Source: Hyphomicrobiales bacterium (GTDB taxonomy: Bacteria; Pseudomonadota; Alphaproteobacteria; Rhizobiales; Beijerinckiaceae). Taken from it: a stretch of 64,000 nucleotides of DNA. Numbering within the stretch: position 1 is the first letter of the stretch; each line of letters opens with the position of its first letter. A model generated the notes under the pieces. That model did no database searches and was not told the origin of the DNA. It saw only the letters and a program-made list of their open reading frames with translations. The stretch is from contig JAIXTP010000022.1 of the NCBI GenBank assembly GCA_027483895.1, forward strand, positions 1 through 64,000. The letters are read 5' to 3'. The position numbers and the translations under genes are program-made. Shown here piece by piece: positions 1-8,814 of the stretch.

Positions 1-273
1 CACGTCGAGCTCGGCCCCGGTCCCGCCGCCCGCCTCCGCCCCGAGCGCGTCCTTCTCGGCCTGCAGGTCCCGCATCCGATCCTTCATCACGCGCCCGTAA
101 AAGCCGTCCTCGGTCGCCTGCCGGCTTTTCCGAGAGATCCTCGTGCCCCATCCGAAGTTCGGGAGCCTCCCGGATCTCTCGCCGCTCTGGCGGATCGTCG
201 CCCGCGGAGAAGCCATTCCGGCTTTCTCCCAAGCCTTCTCGGCCATCTCGACGAACCGGCTTTGCCTCTTCAT
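1..273 (-). pseudogene. Possible decayed C-terminal part of a serine recombinase, cut by the window edge
   Basis: An open frame runs leftward from an ATG at 273 to the window edge without a stop. Its last third (residues about 58-80, around EDGFYGRVMKDRMRDLQAEK) resembles the coiled-coil end of large serine recombinases, where a D-G-x-Y ... M-K-x-R-M ... L-x-A-x-K pattern is common. The middle part (about residues 15-55) looks like no conserved domain. The start lies 26 bases after the GST stop and has no clear ribosome binding site. The recombinase link is a recollection of the family, not a search result. It could equally be a chance open frame. Confidence 0.33.
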
Positions 274-298
274 GGCCCGCGGCGCCTTGCCGCTCGCG

Positions 299-949
299 TC
301 AGAGATTGTCCGTCTTCTCATTGAACCAAGGATCGAGATCGCAGTCGGAACGCCATGCCTTGTAGGCCGGCAGTGACTGGATGACGTCCATATATGGCCG
401 GCACGCCGCGGGCACCTCGACGGCGTAGCCGTACAAGCGGCTGACGATCGGCGCGTAATATGCGTCGGCGGCCGAAAAGCGGCCGAAGAGAAACGGCCCG
501 CCTTTGCCGAAGCGTTCTCTCGTGTCGGTCCAGATAGTGAAGATGCGCTGTAGATCCGCCTGAACTTCCGGCTTCAGGTCGATGGCGCGCGGGTTGCGCC
601 GCATGTTCATGACCAGCTGGCCGCGCAGCGCCGTAAATCCTGCGTGCATCTCGGCCACGATCGAGCGGGCATGGGCGCGATCCCCGGCAGCTGCAGGCCA
701 GACACCGGCAGTCGGAAAACGTTCTGCCAGGTATTCGATGATCGATAAGCTGTCCCAGACCGTGATCGCGCCATCCAACAGAACCGGCACTCGCCCCGAG
801 GGCGAGACCGCACGCAACCGCGCGATCTTGTCAGGGCCGGAGAGGTCGATGATCTGCTCCTCAAAGACGAGGCCAAGCTCGCGCATGAGCAGCCACACCC
901 GCATTGGCCAGGGTGAATAGGGCTTGTTGCTGATAACCAGTTTCATCAT
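299..949 (-). CDS. Glutathione S-transferase family protein
   Basis: This 216-residue protein has the two-domain cytosolic GST layout. The thioredoxin-like N-terminal part carries the S-x-P-W-P-M-R segment near residue 12, where Ser is the likely glutathione-activating residue, and the cis-proline stretch RVPVLLDG followed by a W-D-S turn near residues 55-68. The helical C-terminal domain has the SAADAYYAP N-capping motif near residue 160. It is the last clear gene of the leftward operon and overlaps the preceding gene by 4 bases (ATGA), so it is translationally coupled. A role in conjugating, dehalogenating or isomerising an intermediate is possible but not shown. Confidence 0.88.
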   Translation of the reverse strand: MMKLVISNKPYSPWPMRVWLLMRELGLVFEEQIIDLSGPDKIARLRAVSPSGRVPVLLDGAITVWDSLSIIEYLAERFPTAGVWPAAAGDRAHARSIVAEMHAGFTALRGQLVMNMRRNPRAIDLKPEVQADLQRIFTIWTDTRERFGKGGPFLFGRFSAADAYYAPIVSRLYGYAVEVPAACRPYMDVIQSLPAYKAWRSDCDLDPWFNEKTDNL

Positions 950-1530
950 GCCCTGTTTGCCTTCGCGCGCGCTTCCGCCGCGGTAATCAGGGAGCCGAGG
1001 CGCGCGTGCGGTCGGCCGCCATCGCTCAGGGCGACTATGAATGCGATCTCGTCGGGCCGGGGTGCGTCACTGAGCGTGATCGCCATCGTATCGTAGTGGG
1101 AGCGCACATTGCTGGCGTCCATGTTGCCGAGCGAGAGGTCGAGCGTGGCTCCCATCGCGCCGATCTTCATCGACCCCGGGACACCCGCGCTGCCGCCCCC
1201 CACGGCCCGGCGAATTCCCGCGCCGCCCGGCGAGTGCCAGATCGCTGCGTGCTCCATCTCGCCTTGGACGCCCACGATGGACCCCTTTCCGTAGGAATCC
1301 ACGTCGGCCGCCGTCAGGCCCATGGCGTCCATCAGCTCGGAGGTCAGCTGGTAGGCGAGCGGCTCCAGCGACTCCATGTAAGGAACGAGGTTTTCGACAT
1401 AGCTGCCCGCGAAGGGATTGGCGACGATGGCCGCCGCCCACCCTCGCCGCACGGGTTTTGCAAGTTGAGGACCTCCGTCGTGCCAGGTCCTATCGATCGT
1501 CACGACGATGCGGCGAATATTGTAGGTCAT
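946..1530 (-). CDS. Amino acid synthesis (DUF1185) family protein
   Basis: The 194-residue product matches what I know of the Amino_synth/DUF1185 family (PF06684). It shows the typical start with VVTIDRTWHDGG, the central PFAGSYVENL stretch, a YGKGSIVGVQGE-like glycine-rich segment and the PGSMKIGAMGATLDLSLG region. The biochemical role of the family is not established despite its name. It overlaps both neighbours by 4 bases, between the FAD oxidoreductase and the GST. This ties it to the same catabolic operon and points to an enzymatic step on an amino-acid-like compound. Confidence 0.8.
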   Translation of the reverse strand: MTYNIRRIVVTIDRTWHDGGPQLAKPVRRGWAAAIVANPFAGSYVENLVPYMESLEPLAYQLTSELMDAMGLTAADVDSYGKGSIVGVQGEMEHAAIWHSPGGAGIRRAVGGGSAGVPGSMKIGAMGATLDLSLGNMDASNVRSHYDTMAITLSDAPRPDEIAFIVALSDGGRPHARLGSLITAAEARAKANRA

Positions 1531-3146
1531 TGGAGGAACTCCTTATTCTGATGCGAGTTGATGGCCAGGTCGCGCAGGACCTGCTGGCTTGCATTGTGAC
1601 CAGGAACGCCGGTCACGGTACCGCCCGGCCACACGCCCGATCCGCAGAGATAGAGACCGCTGATCGGTGTTCGGTAGTCGGACATCCCCGCCAGTGGGCG
1701 AAGGCCGAACATATGGGCGGGGGACATGTCGATGTGGCTGAAATTGGCCGCGGGCATTCCGTACTCGCTCTCCAAGTCGAGCGGGCTGAAATAGCGTTTG
1801 TGCAGGATCGACTGGCGCAGGCTGGGAATATAGGCGGTCAGGATATCGACGATGCGGTCACCCACGACCTCGCGTTCGCTGGCCCAGCTCTTGCCCGCGA
1901 GCTCATAGGGGAAATACCAGGCGTTGAAGGAGATGAGATGCTTACCGGGCGGCGCGAGGCTTGGATCGATGAAGGAAGGCACGAGGCCGAGAAGACGCGG
2001 GCAGTCGGTCGCCACACCGTCCAGATAGTCGCGATGGGCCTGTTCGAGATAGGTCATGCTCGGCGCGATGCGCAGCTGACAGGACGAGTACGCGTCCGCA
2101 AGCTCTGTTGGAGCGCCTGCGAAGTGTGGCGGATGGTCGACCCCAAGTACTACCTTGAACGTGGAGGCGCCGCGAGGAATGGCGGCAAGGCCCTCCGTGA
2201 TCCTGTCCGGTAGATGTTCCGGCGAGACCATCTTCAGAAGCGTCGTTCGCGGATCGAGGTTCGATAGGACGATGCGCGCTTTGATCTCGCGGCCATCCTC
2301 TACGACAATTCCTCGCACCGCTCCGTCGGATCCCACGTCGATGCGATCGACCGCAGTGTCCGTTATTACATCCACGCCCAGCGACTGGACGGCTCGCTCC
2401 ATGGCCTGAACGATCGCGCCCATGCCGCCGAGCGGCAGGCCGGTCGATCCGCGCATGGGTTGTCGGCGGGGATCGTGCTCACCCGTGATCGCGGATGAAA
2501 AGAGAGACATGGGCCTCTGCATCAGCGCAAGCGGGGTGCCAGGCGTGGACGGCCCGACGGTTCCGGCCATTGCCAGCATGGCGATCGCCGTGCGGATCTC
2601 GTCGGTCTCGATCCGCTGCTCCAGAAAATGCCGGATGTTGCCGAAGAATACCGTGGCAAAATCCGCCTCGTCCTGGGGCGTTCGGAGGCGCGCAGCGATC
2701 TCGGCCATCGACGGTGGCGGCTCGAACACCGATATCTTCAGTCGACGGGCGAAATCATTGAAGAACTCGAAGACCTTCGGATAGGCCTCGGCATCGCGCG
2801 GGGAGAAATTGCGCGCAATCTCCGCGTGGACGCGGGCCTGATCGCGCCAGCCCACGAAGAAACGGCCGTCAGGAAAGGGCATCAGCACGGCTGGATCTGG
2901 CTTGGCCCAGCGCAGGCCGAAGCTCTCCAGCTTCATGTCGGCCACGACCTTGGGCTCCAGCGATCCCGGTGAATTGGTGATGGCGCTCCGGTAGCCCGGG
3001 AAGTACTCCACCGTGGCGGCAGGACCGCCTACGACTCCGCGGCGTTCGACCAATGCGACGGACCGGCCTGCCCGGGCCAGATAGAACGCGGCCACCAGAC
3101 CATTGTGGCCACCGCCGACGATGACAACATCGTAGCGCGAGCGCAT
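1527..3146 (-). CDS. Phytoene desaturase-type NAD(P)/FAD-dependent oxidoreductase
   Basis: The ATG at 3146 (MRSRYDVVIVGGGHNG) gives 539 residues and places the FAD dinucleotide-binding motif VVIVGGGHNG at the N-terminus; a longer frame from 3194 would run into the preceding gene and add an atypical extension. The C-terminal FAD motif LYLCGSGVWPGGTVTG is present near residue 510. Length and both motifs fit the large phytoene dehydrogenase-like/PYROXD2 group, which includes amine and carotenoid oxidoreductases. There are no carotenoid genes here. The setting beside an aminotransferase and a creatinase-fold protein suggests oxidation of an amine or amino-acid derivative (inference). Confidence 0.85.
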   Translation of the reverse strand: MRSRYDVVIVGGGHNGLVAAFYLARAGRSVALVERRGVVGGPAATVEYFPGYRSAITNSPGSLEPKVVADMKLESFGLRWAKPDPAVLMPFPDGRFFVGWRDQARVHAEIARNFSPRDAEAYPKVFEFFNDFARRLKISVFEPPPSMAEIAARLRTPQDEADFATVFFGNIRHFLEQRIETDEIRTAIAMLAMAGTVGPSTPGTPLALMQRPMSLFSSAITGEHDPRRQPMRGSTGLPLGGMGAIVQAMERAVQSLGVDVITDTAVDRIDVGSDGAVRGIVVEDGREIKARIVLSNLDPRTTLLKMVSPEHLPDRITEGLAAIPRGASTFKVVLGVDHPPHFAGAPTELADAYSSCQLRIAPSMTYLEQAHRDYLDGVATDCPRLLGLVPSFIDPSLAPPGKHLISFNAWYFPYELAGKSWASEREVVGDRIVDILTAYIPSLRQSILHKRYFSPLDLESEYGMPAANFSHIDMSPAHMFGLRPLAGMSDYRTPISGLYLCGSGVWPGGTVTGVPGHNASQQVLRDLAINSHQNKEFLQ

Positions 3147-3147
3147 G

Positions 3148-4362
3148 TCAGCCCCCAAGCTTTTCGCAGGCTCTCGCCAGCCGGTGACATGCATCCTCGA
3201 CTACGGAGTCGGAATAGGCGAAGCAGAGGCGGACATAGGGGCTTGCGTTGAAGCCGGCTCCCGGTACGAGAGCGACGCCGCCTTCCTGCAGCATGTAGTC
3301 GGCTACTTCCACATCGTTGGACAGGACCATCCCCTGCGGTGTCCTGCGCCCCAGCAATCCCGACACGTCCACATAGATATAGAAAGCGCCTTGCGGCCGA
3401 TCACAGGAGAGCCCCGGAATCCGGTTGATGCGGTCGACGGCGAAGTCCCGCCGGCGCTGATAAACGAGATTGTTCCGCCTCACGTTTTCGAGGGTGCCCT
3501 CCAGTGCCGCAACGGCTGCGGCTTGGCTGATCGAGGACGGGCCATTGGTCTCCTGCCCCTGCAGCGTGACCATTGCTTTTACGAGCCAGCGCGGGCCTGC
3601 GCAGAAACCGATACGCCAGCCCGTCATGCAATGTCCCTTGGACACGCCGTTCACGATGAGCGTCCGCTCAGACAGTCGGGGCTCTATCTCGGAGATGGTC
3701 GCGAACACATGGTCATCAAAGACGATGTATTCGTAGATGTCGTCCGACATGATCATGACATCGGGATATTTGAGCAGTACTTCCGCCAGCGCGCGCAGCT
3801 CGGCGGCGCTGTAGACCGCGCCCGATGGATTGCACGGAGAATTGAGGATCAGCCAGCGCGTGCGCGGCGTGATAGCGGCATCCAGACGCGCAGGCGTAAG
3901 CTTGAAGCTGTCCGCGCGGCTGCATTCGAGTAGCACGGGCCGACCTTCGAGAAGTTCTACGATGTCCGGATAAGACACCCAGGACGGCGTGGGAATGATC
4001 GCCTCGTCGCCTGGCGCAATCGTAGCCATCAGCGCGTTGAAGATCAGCTGCTTCGCGCCCGTGCCGACGACGACCTGATCCACGCCTACATCCACGTGGT
4101 TGTCACGTTTCAGCTTGCGGACGATCGCCTGCTTGAGTTCCGGCGTTCCATCTGTGGCCGTGTATTTCGTCTGGCCGCCGGAGATGGCACGGAAGGCGGC
4201 TTCCTTGATATGGTCCGGCGTATCGAAATCCGGCTCGCCGCCGCTGATCACGAGAACGTCCCGTCCCGCGTCCTTCAGGGCGCGAGCGCGTCGAGTGACG
4301 CCGATGGTGGCCGATTCGCGCAAACGGCCGAGCATCGGGGACAGGTGTGGACGCTGGGTCAC
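3148..4362 (-). CDS. Class I/II pyridoxal-phosphate aminotransferase (aspartate aminotransferase-like)
   Basis: The 404-residue protein has the fold-type I aminotransferase pattern: an N-terminal SGGEPDFDTPDHI substrate-lid segment, NSPCNPSGAVY before the PLP-ring Asp/Tyr pair in SDDIYEYIVFD, and the PLP lysine in SKGHCMTGWRIGF near residue 243. The C-terminal arginine that usually holds the carboxylate is in YVRLCFAYS. Members exchange an amino group between an amino acid and a 2-oxo acid in the cytoplasm. It sits between the FAD enzyme and the M24 protein and overlaps the latter by 4 bases. Substrate specificity cannot be read from the sequence. Confidence 0.92.
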   Translation of the reverse strand: MTQRPHLSPMLGRLRESATIGVTRRARALKDAGRDVLVISGGEPDFDTPDHIKEAAFRAISGGQTKYTATDGTPELKQAIVRKLKRDNHVDVGVDQVVVGTGAKQLIFNALMATIAPGDEAIIPTPSWVSYPDIVELLEGRPVLLECSRADSFKLTPARLDAAITPRTRWLILNSPCNPSGAVYSAAELRALAEVLLKYPDVMIMSDDIYEYIVFDDHVFATISEIEPRLSERTLIVNGVSKGHCMTGWRIGFCAGPRWLVKAMVTLQGQETNGPSSISQAAAVAALEGTLENVRRNNLVYQRRRDFAVDRINRIPGLSCDRPQGAFYIYVDVSGLLGRRTPQGMVLSNDVEVADYMLQEGGVALVPGAGFNASPYVRLCFAYSDSVVEDACHRLARACEKLGG

Positions 4363-5513
4363 AGCGGGCCTCCGGGAGTCAGGGGCGCAAGTTCAAGCCG
4401 ACCCATCCGCTCGCCACCTTCCGGTGTGACGATGACGGTGTCGGTGCAGGCCACCGAGCCGAGATCCGGCATCTTCAGGATCGGGATCATGTGGAACACC
4501 ATGCCCGCCTTCAGCACACGCGGGTCGCCTGGTTTGATGTCGATGATGTGGCCCTCGCCGAGGCCGGGCGGGAAAGACAGACCGAGGCTGTAGGCCGCAC
4601 GGTTCTTCCAGTGATCGGACAGGCCGGCTTGCGCGACGACAGATCGGCCCGCGGCGTCTACGTCTCCCGCCGTGACGCCCGGGCGCATTGCATTGACCAT
4701 GGCCATCAGCGCCGCCGCGGAGATGTCGGATAGCCGCCGGGCCCTGTCGTCTAAAGCCTTCGTTCCGGCGACCCGACTCGCGACGCCGTGATAACGCATC
4801 ACGCTGGCCGCCACTTCCAGCCAGACGGGTTCAGCGGACTTCAGCGGACGCCCGGCATGCACGGAATGGGTAATTGCGGAGTCGGGTCCCGCCACCACAT
4901 AGGGTGGCGAGCCGGTGAACTCGCTGCCGCTGCCTGCCAGTGCGCCATGTACCGCTGCGGCGACGTCATTGTCGGTCTTGCTGGTCCCGATCGATTGCGC
5001 CCCCGCCACGAGGGCGCTTTCCGCCATCGCGACGGCACGGCGGATATAAGCGATCTCCGCATCCGATTTCACCGCGCGGAACCTGTCGACAAGATCCAGC
5101 GTCGGCACCCACGTCACGCCGGGCAGGCTCAACGCCAGCTTGTCCGTCGGTAGGATCGTCTGGCGCGCGCCGTCCACCTCCAGGCCAATGCGCCCCGAAG
5201 TCAGGCCTTCGGCCCGAAGCGCCTCCACGAGCGTGTCCAGTGCGGTGTCGAGATTCTGGATCAGATGGTAGCGCGTGATCCACGACTTCGTTCGGACGCT
5301 GTCGATCTCAATATTCCGCACGACCAAGAACGGGTCGCCCCGGCGCGGGACGACGAGCGCTTGAAGAACATGGTAGCCGGGTGTCCAGAACCCCGAGAGA
5401 TAGCAGATGTTCTCGGGGCCGGTGACGACCAGTGCGTCCAGATCCAGTCCGGCGAGCGCGCGCTGTACGTTCGTCACGCGTCCGGCGTACTCGGGTTCCG
5501 TAAAGGCCAACAT
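4359..5513 (-). CDS. M24 (Xaa-Pro peptidase/creatinase fold) family hydrolase without metal ligands
   Basis: This 384-residue protein has a creatinase N-terminal domain (about 1-130) followed by the pita-bread M24 domain. The five metal-binding residues of true M24 peptidases appear to be missing: the first Asp region reads VWLEVAASV, the second reads HGVASRVAG instead of SD-x-T-R-T, the EPG glutamate is replaced in VFHMIPIL, and the last Glu region reads VACTDTVIV. The pattern YSLGLSFPPGLGEGHI is shared with creatinase/ectoine-hydrolase-like members as I recall them. A metal-free C-N hydrolase is therefore more likely than a peptidase. It follows the transporter genes in one operon. Confidence 0.82.
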   Translation of the reverse strand: MLAFTEPEYAGRVTNVQRALAGLDLDALVVTGPENICYLSGFWTPGYHVLQALVVPRRGDPFLVVRNIEIDSVRTKSWITRYHLIQNLDTALDTLVEALRAEGLTSGRIGLEVDGARQTILPTDKLALSLPGVTWVPTLDLVDRFRAVKSDAEIAYIRRAVAMAESALVAGAQSIGTSKTDNDVAAAVHGALAGSGSEFTGSPPYVVAGPDSAITHSVHAGRPLKSAEPVWLEVAASVMRYHGVASRVAGTKALDDRARRLSDISAAALMAMVNAMRPGVTAGDVDAAGRSVVAQAGLSDHWKNRAAYSLGLSFPPGLGEGHIIDIKPGDPRVLKAGMVFHMIPILKMPDLGSVACTDTVIVTPEGGERMGRLELAPLTPGGPL

Positions 5514-5554
5514 CGTAAAATTCCTCCCTCCGGGGGATTGCGAGGCGCGGCGTC

Positions 5555-6364
5555 TCAGCGGTCATTCACCGCGCGTAAGAATTGCCGGGTGCGCGGCATC
5601 CGGGGGGTGACGAGCACTTGAGAGGGCGGGCCGCTCTCCACGATCTTGCCTGCGTCGAACATGAGCACCCGATCCGCTATGTCCGCGGCGAAGTTCATCT
5701 CATGCGTGACGAGAAGCATCGCCATGTCGGTCGCATGCGCGAGGTCCCGCAGGACCCGCAGCACCTCTCCGACGAGCTCGGGGTCCAGCGCGGATGTGAC
5801 TTCGTCGAACAGCATGATCTTCGGCTCGAGGCCAAGTGACCTCGCGATGGCCACCCGTTGCTGTTGCCCGCCCGAGAGTTGCCCCGGCCGCTTATGGCAA
5901 TGTTCCGATAGGCCTACCTTCCGCAGCAGTTCCATCGCGCGGCTCCCGGCCTCGTCACGGGAGAGACGGAGTACTTGGACCATGGGCTCGCGCACATTTT
6001 CCAGCGCCGTGAAATGCGGGAAAAGATTGAACTGCTGGAACACCATTCCGACCGGCCGCCGCGCGACGCGCGCGTGCTTCTCCCCGGCGGGCACGAGCCT
6101 GCCGTCGCGCTGTTCGTGCCAGAGATATTTGTCCTCGATGCGGATAAGCCCGGCATCAGGCTTTGTCAGGCCGATGGCCATGCGCAGGACGGTCGTCTTG
6201 CCCGAACCGCTGGGGCCGATCAGCGCCAACTTCTCGCCGGCGGCGAGATCGAGATCGACATCATCCAGCACGACCCTGCCGTCGAACTCCTTACGGATCC
6301 CGCGCATCTCCAGGATGCCGGCCGGTGTGGATGACTGACGCGCGCCGGCCGTTTCAGCTTGCAT
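5555..6364 (-). CDS. Polar amino acid-type ABC transporter, ATP-binding protein
   Basis: The 269-residue ATPase carries Walker A GPSGSGKTT (about 50-58), Q-loop VFQQFNLFPH, signature LSGGQQQR, Walker B IMLFDEVTSALD and the switch histidine in LLVTHEM. The insertion with YLWHEQRDGRLVPAGEKH between Walker A and the Q-loop resembles EhuA-like members of the polar amino acid uptake family. The ATG at 6364 is preferred because it gives a short overlap with the permease gene; an ATG at 6391 is also in frame. It energises uptake with the two permeases and the binding protein upstream. Confidence 0.92.
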   Translation of the reverse strand: MQAETAGARQSSTPAGILEMRGIRKEFDGRVVLDDVDLDLAAGEKLALIGPSGSGKTTVLRMAIGLTKPDAGLIRIEDKYLWHEQRDGRLVPAGEKHARVARRPVGMVFQQFNLFPHFTALENVREPMVQVLRLSRDEAGSRAMELLRKVGLSEHCHKRPGQLSGGQQQRVAIARSLGLEPKIMLFDEVTSALDPELVGEVLRVLRDLAHATDMAMLLVTHEMNFAADIADRVLMFDAGKIVESGPPSQVLVTPRMPRTRQFLRAVNDR

Positions 6365-7013
6365 GCTTTTCTTCCACGGTCCGGATGACACGGGCGGTCA
6401 GATAGCTCACGCACCAGAACAGGATGCCGGCCATCGTCAAAGGTTCGAGATAGCGGAACGTCTGCACGCCGATGTCCTTGGCGACAGCGACCATTTCCAA
6501 CACGGTGATCGTGGATAGCACGGCGGTGTCCTTGAACATTGCGATCATGAGATTTCCGAGCATCGGCAGCGCCACGGGCCACATCTGGGGCAGTATGATG
6601 CGAAACCAGACGCCGCTCAGAGGCAGCTTCAGCGTCAAAGCAGCCTCCCATTGACCGGGCGGAATGGCTTCAAGCGCCGACCGGTAAAATTCGGCGGCAC
6701 GCGCTGCACCATAGATCCCGAGTGCCAGCGTTCCGGTGATGAACGGTGAGAAGATGATCCCGTAATTGGGGAGGACATAGAAAGTGAAGTAGAGCTGCAC
6801 CAGAAAAGGCGTTCCGCGCAGGAACTCGATCACGAACCACGCTAGGGGGGACAGAAGCGGTAGCCTCGCGAGCCTCAGCAGGCAGAGGGCGAGGCCGCCC
6901 ACGAACGCAATCAGGAACCCCGCCAGCGTCGCCTGTACGGTGACGGCCAGCCCCTTCAGAAGAGCGGGCAGGATCGACCAAGCGAATGACCAGTCCCAGG
7001 AAAAACCAGTCAT
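6354..7013 (-). CDS. Polar amino acid-type ABC transporter, permease (second)
   Basis: About 219 residues with several hydrophobic segments and the EAA loop region YGAARAAEFYRSALEAIPPG, typical of the HisMQ/GlnP permease family in which two related membrane proteins pair up. The ATG at 7013 overlaps the end of the first permease by 4 bases; an alternative ATG lies at 7028. Together with the first permease it should form the transmembrane pore in the inner membrane. Substrate class is inferred from the family only. Confidence 0.9.
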   Translation of the reverse strand: MTGFSWDWSFAWSILPALLKGLAVTVQATLAGFLIAFVGGLALCLLRLARLPLLSPLAWFVIEFLRGTPFLVQLYFTFYVLPNYGIIFSPFITGTLALGIYGAARAAEFYRSALEAIPPGQWEAALTLKLPLSGVWFRIILPQMWPVALPMLGNLMIAMFKDTAVLSTITVLEMVAVAKDIGVQTFRYLEPLTMAGILFWCVSYLTARVIRTVEEKHAS

Positions 7014-7729
7014 CGGCCGAAGGCCCATGGCGGCACGCTCGACTGCCGCCGCGTGAAGAAGCCGGATCGCGCGGTGTCATCGCGGCCGGCCCAGCGGTTC
7101 ACCCGCCGTTCCAGCACCATCACAGCCCCAGCCAGCATCAGTGCGAGCGCGAAATAGATGCAGAGCACGAGGCCGTAGACCGTGCCTGAGGTTCCTAGCG
7201 AGGTGGCGATCAGTCCCGCGCGGAACGAGAGATCTTGGATGGTGACCAGCGAGACCAGCGCGGAAAATTTCAGCATCAGCACGAGCGCGTTGCCGAACGG
7301 AGGTATCATGACAGGCAATGCCTGCGGCAGGATCACACTCCGAAAGGCGAAGAAGCGCGGAAGATGCAGCGCCACCGTCGCCTCCCGTTGGCCCGCGGAA
7401 ATCGACCTCAGGCTCGCTCTCACCACCTCGGAGAAATAGCTGCCCTCGTTGAGCCCCAGTACTAGAATGCCCGCGGCAACCGGGGACAGGTTGATGCCGA
7501 ACAAAGGGAGGACATAGAACGCCCAGAACAGCTGAACGACGGCCGAACTGCCTCTGAACGTCTCGATCACGAAACCACCCGCCCAGCGCATAGCGCGAAA
7601 GGGCGACATCCGCGCGAAGGCGAGAATAAACGCCACTGGGACGGCAAGCGCGATCGCTGCGAAGGTGATCTGCAGAGTGACCTGCACCCCACCCAGCAGA
7701 AAGGGCACATAAGGAGCGACGGCGCCCAT
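7010..7729 (-). CDS. Polar amino acid-type ABC transporter, permease (first)
   Basis: About 239 residues, hydrophobic, with the EAA-type loop LNEGSYFSEVVRASLRSI and FRGSSAVVQLFWAFYVLP segments characteristic of amino acid permeases of this family. The ATG at 7729 (MGAVAPYVPF) is chosen because it lies 25 bases past the stop of the binding-protein gene; a longer frame from 7816 would overlap that gene by about 60 bases. It is a partner of the permease encoded immediately after it. Confidence 0.9.
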   Translation of the reverse strand: MGAVAPYVPFLLGGVQVTLQITFAAIALAVPVAFILAFARMSPFRAMRWAGGFVIETFRGSSAVVQLFWAFYVLPLFGINLSPVAAGILVLGLNEGSYFSEVVRASLRSISAGQREATVALHLPRFFAFRSVILPQALPVMIPPFGNALVLMLKFSALVSLVTIQDLSFRAGLIATSLGTSGTVYGLVLCIYFALALMLAGAVMVLERRVNRWAGRDDTARSGFFTRRQSSVPPWAFGR

Positions 7730-7754
7730 CACGGAGCTTTCATGACCGGGCGGA

Positions 7755-8603
7755 TCAAAGCCCCTTGCAGGCTTGATCGCCAGAAATACCGTCAAGGCTC
7801 GCGGGCGGCGCGTCAAAGCCGAATTTTTTCGACATGACGAGCAATTCGCCGCTCTTTCTCATGGCCCTGAGCTCACCCTGGAACGCATCGAAAAATGCCT
7901 TGTCCGTGAGGGAGAAAGCCGGGGCCGATCCGACGGGCGGATCCTCCGCGAGCGGGTAAACTATGTCAAAGCCGCCGCGCTGCTCACGCAATTGCTGCAG
8001 GGCTGCGCCCGTCGACACGCCGATGGTCACGCGACCGGCCTGAAGCCCGTCGATCAGGGCCGGATTGCTGGGGAACTGCGATATACGGTCCGCCGCGATG
8101 CCCAAATCGGCAGCAAGTTTCACAAGGTAACTCCCCTGCAGGACGCCGATGGAGGTCGAGGTCGCAACGATCGACTTGAGGTTGGCCGGCGGGTTGGGCG
8201 TCTTCGACTTGACGTAGACAAGAGCGCCGCCATCGAATGTGACGGGGTCGGTGAACAGTACTTGGGCGCAGCGCTCCTTCGTGAGGCGCAGCGAGGCGGC
8301 GATCATATTCCAGCGACCGGCCTGCAGTCCCGGGATCAGCTCACCATAGGAAGCTGCGAACGCCTCCACGCGCGGTACGCCCAACTGCTTCATGATCCGG
8401 TCTACCAGCGTCGGCACGAAGCCCCCGATCGTGCCGTCGGGATTGAGACTGCTGTAGGGCGGCTGGTTGACGAGGCCCACACGGATGACGCCGGCCTTGC
8501 GCAGATTGTCCAGAGTTGCCGGCGCCTGCGCCGAGGCATTGCCCGTGAGAAATGGAGCCGCCATGCCGGCGAGCACGATCCTGCGATTCACGCCGCGATA
8601 CAT
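7755..8603 (-). CDS. ABC transporter periplasmic substrate-binding protein (SBP_bac_3 type)
   Basis: The 282-residue protein starts with a basic, then hydrophobic leader ending in ASAQA, a probable signal peptide of about 26 residues. The mature part has the family 3 binding-protein pattern, with VIRVGLVNQPPYSSLNPDG near the start and GGFVPTLVDRIMKQLGV, followed by the hinge region and EDPPVGSAPAFSL. It is the first gene of the leftward nine-gene operon and is expressed from the A+T-rich divergent region 8604-8811. The ligand is probably an amino acid or derivative. Confidence 0.92.
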   Translation of the reverse strand: MYRGVNRRIVLAGMAAPFLTGNASAQAPATLDNLRKAGVIRVGLVNQPPYSSLNPDGTIGGFVPTLVDRIMKQLGVPRVEAFAASYGELIPGLQAGRWNMIAASLRLTKERCAQVLFTDPVTFDGGALVYVKSKTPNPPANLKSIVATSTSIGVLQGSYLVKLAADLGIAADRISQFPSNPALIDGLQAGRVTIGVSTGAALQQLREQRGGFDIVYPLAEDPPVGSAPAFSLTDKAFFDAFQGELRAMRKSGELLVMSKKFGFDAPPASLDGISGDQACKGL

Positions 8604-8649
8604 TTTCGCTCTCCCCCGACCGTTGACGATGATTAACGGATGCTACGTT

Positions 8650-8661
8650 CATTATACAGTT
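8650..8661 (-). promoter_or_regulatory. Consensus -10 TATAAT box and CTGTATA half-site for the leftward ABC operon
   Basis: On the minus strand the sequence reads AACTGTATAATG, containing a perfect TATAAT, about 47 bases before the ATG of the binding protein. No good -35 hexamer stands 16-18 bases upstream. The same CTGTATA string forms half of the palindrome at 8770-8785, so a shared regulator could act on both promoters. Confidence 0.45.
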
Positions 8662-8751
8662 TTCGTCAAATTCAAAAATTCAACGTGGTCGTGCGATTAT
8701 CAAACCATTGAAAAATATAGAAAAAAAATTTGCATGTTAATTTTCGATCGG

Positions 8752-8785
8752 TTGCCTGATAGGCTTTTTATGCTGTATACAGCAT
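8752..8785 (+). promoter_or_regulatory. Promoter with overlapping 16-bp palindromic operator
   Basis: TTGCCT at 8752-8757 and GTATAC at 8775-8780 are 17 bases apart and could be the -35 and -10 boxes for the lyase-GntR-amidohydrolase operon. The -10 lies inside a perfect palindrome, ATGCTGTATACAGCAT (8770-8785). Palindromes with a GTATAC core are typical of FCD-type GntR operators, and such a regulator is encoded at 9723. The flanking region is strongly A+T-rich compared with the genes around it. Confidence 0.55.
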
Positions 8786-8814
8786 TCTAATCAGACGGGG
8801 AGCGCAAGCTCGTG

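Noticed and set aside
143..376. Rightward frame of 77 codons at the left edge
   Set aside because: It overlaps the GST end and the recombinase-like frame, has no ribosome binding site and no recognisable domain.
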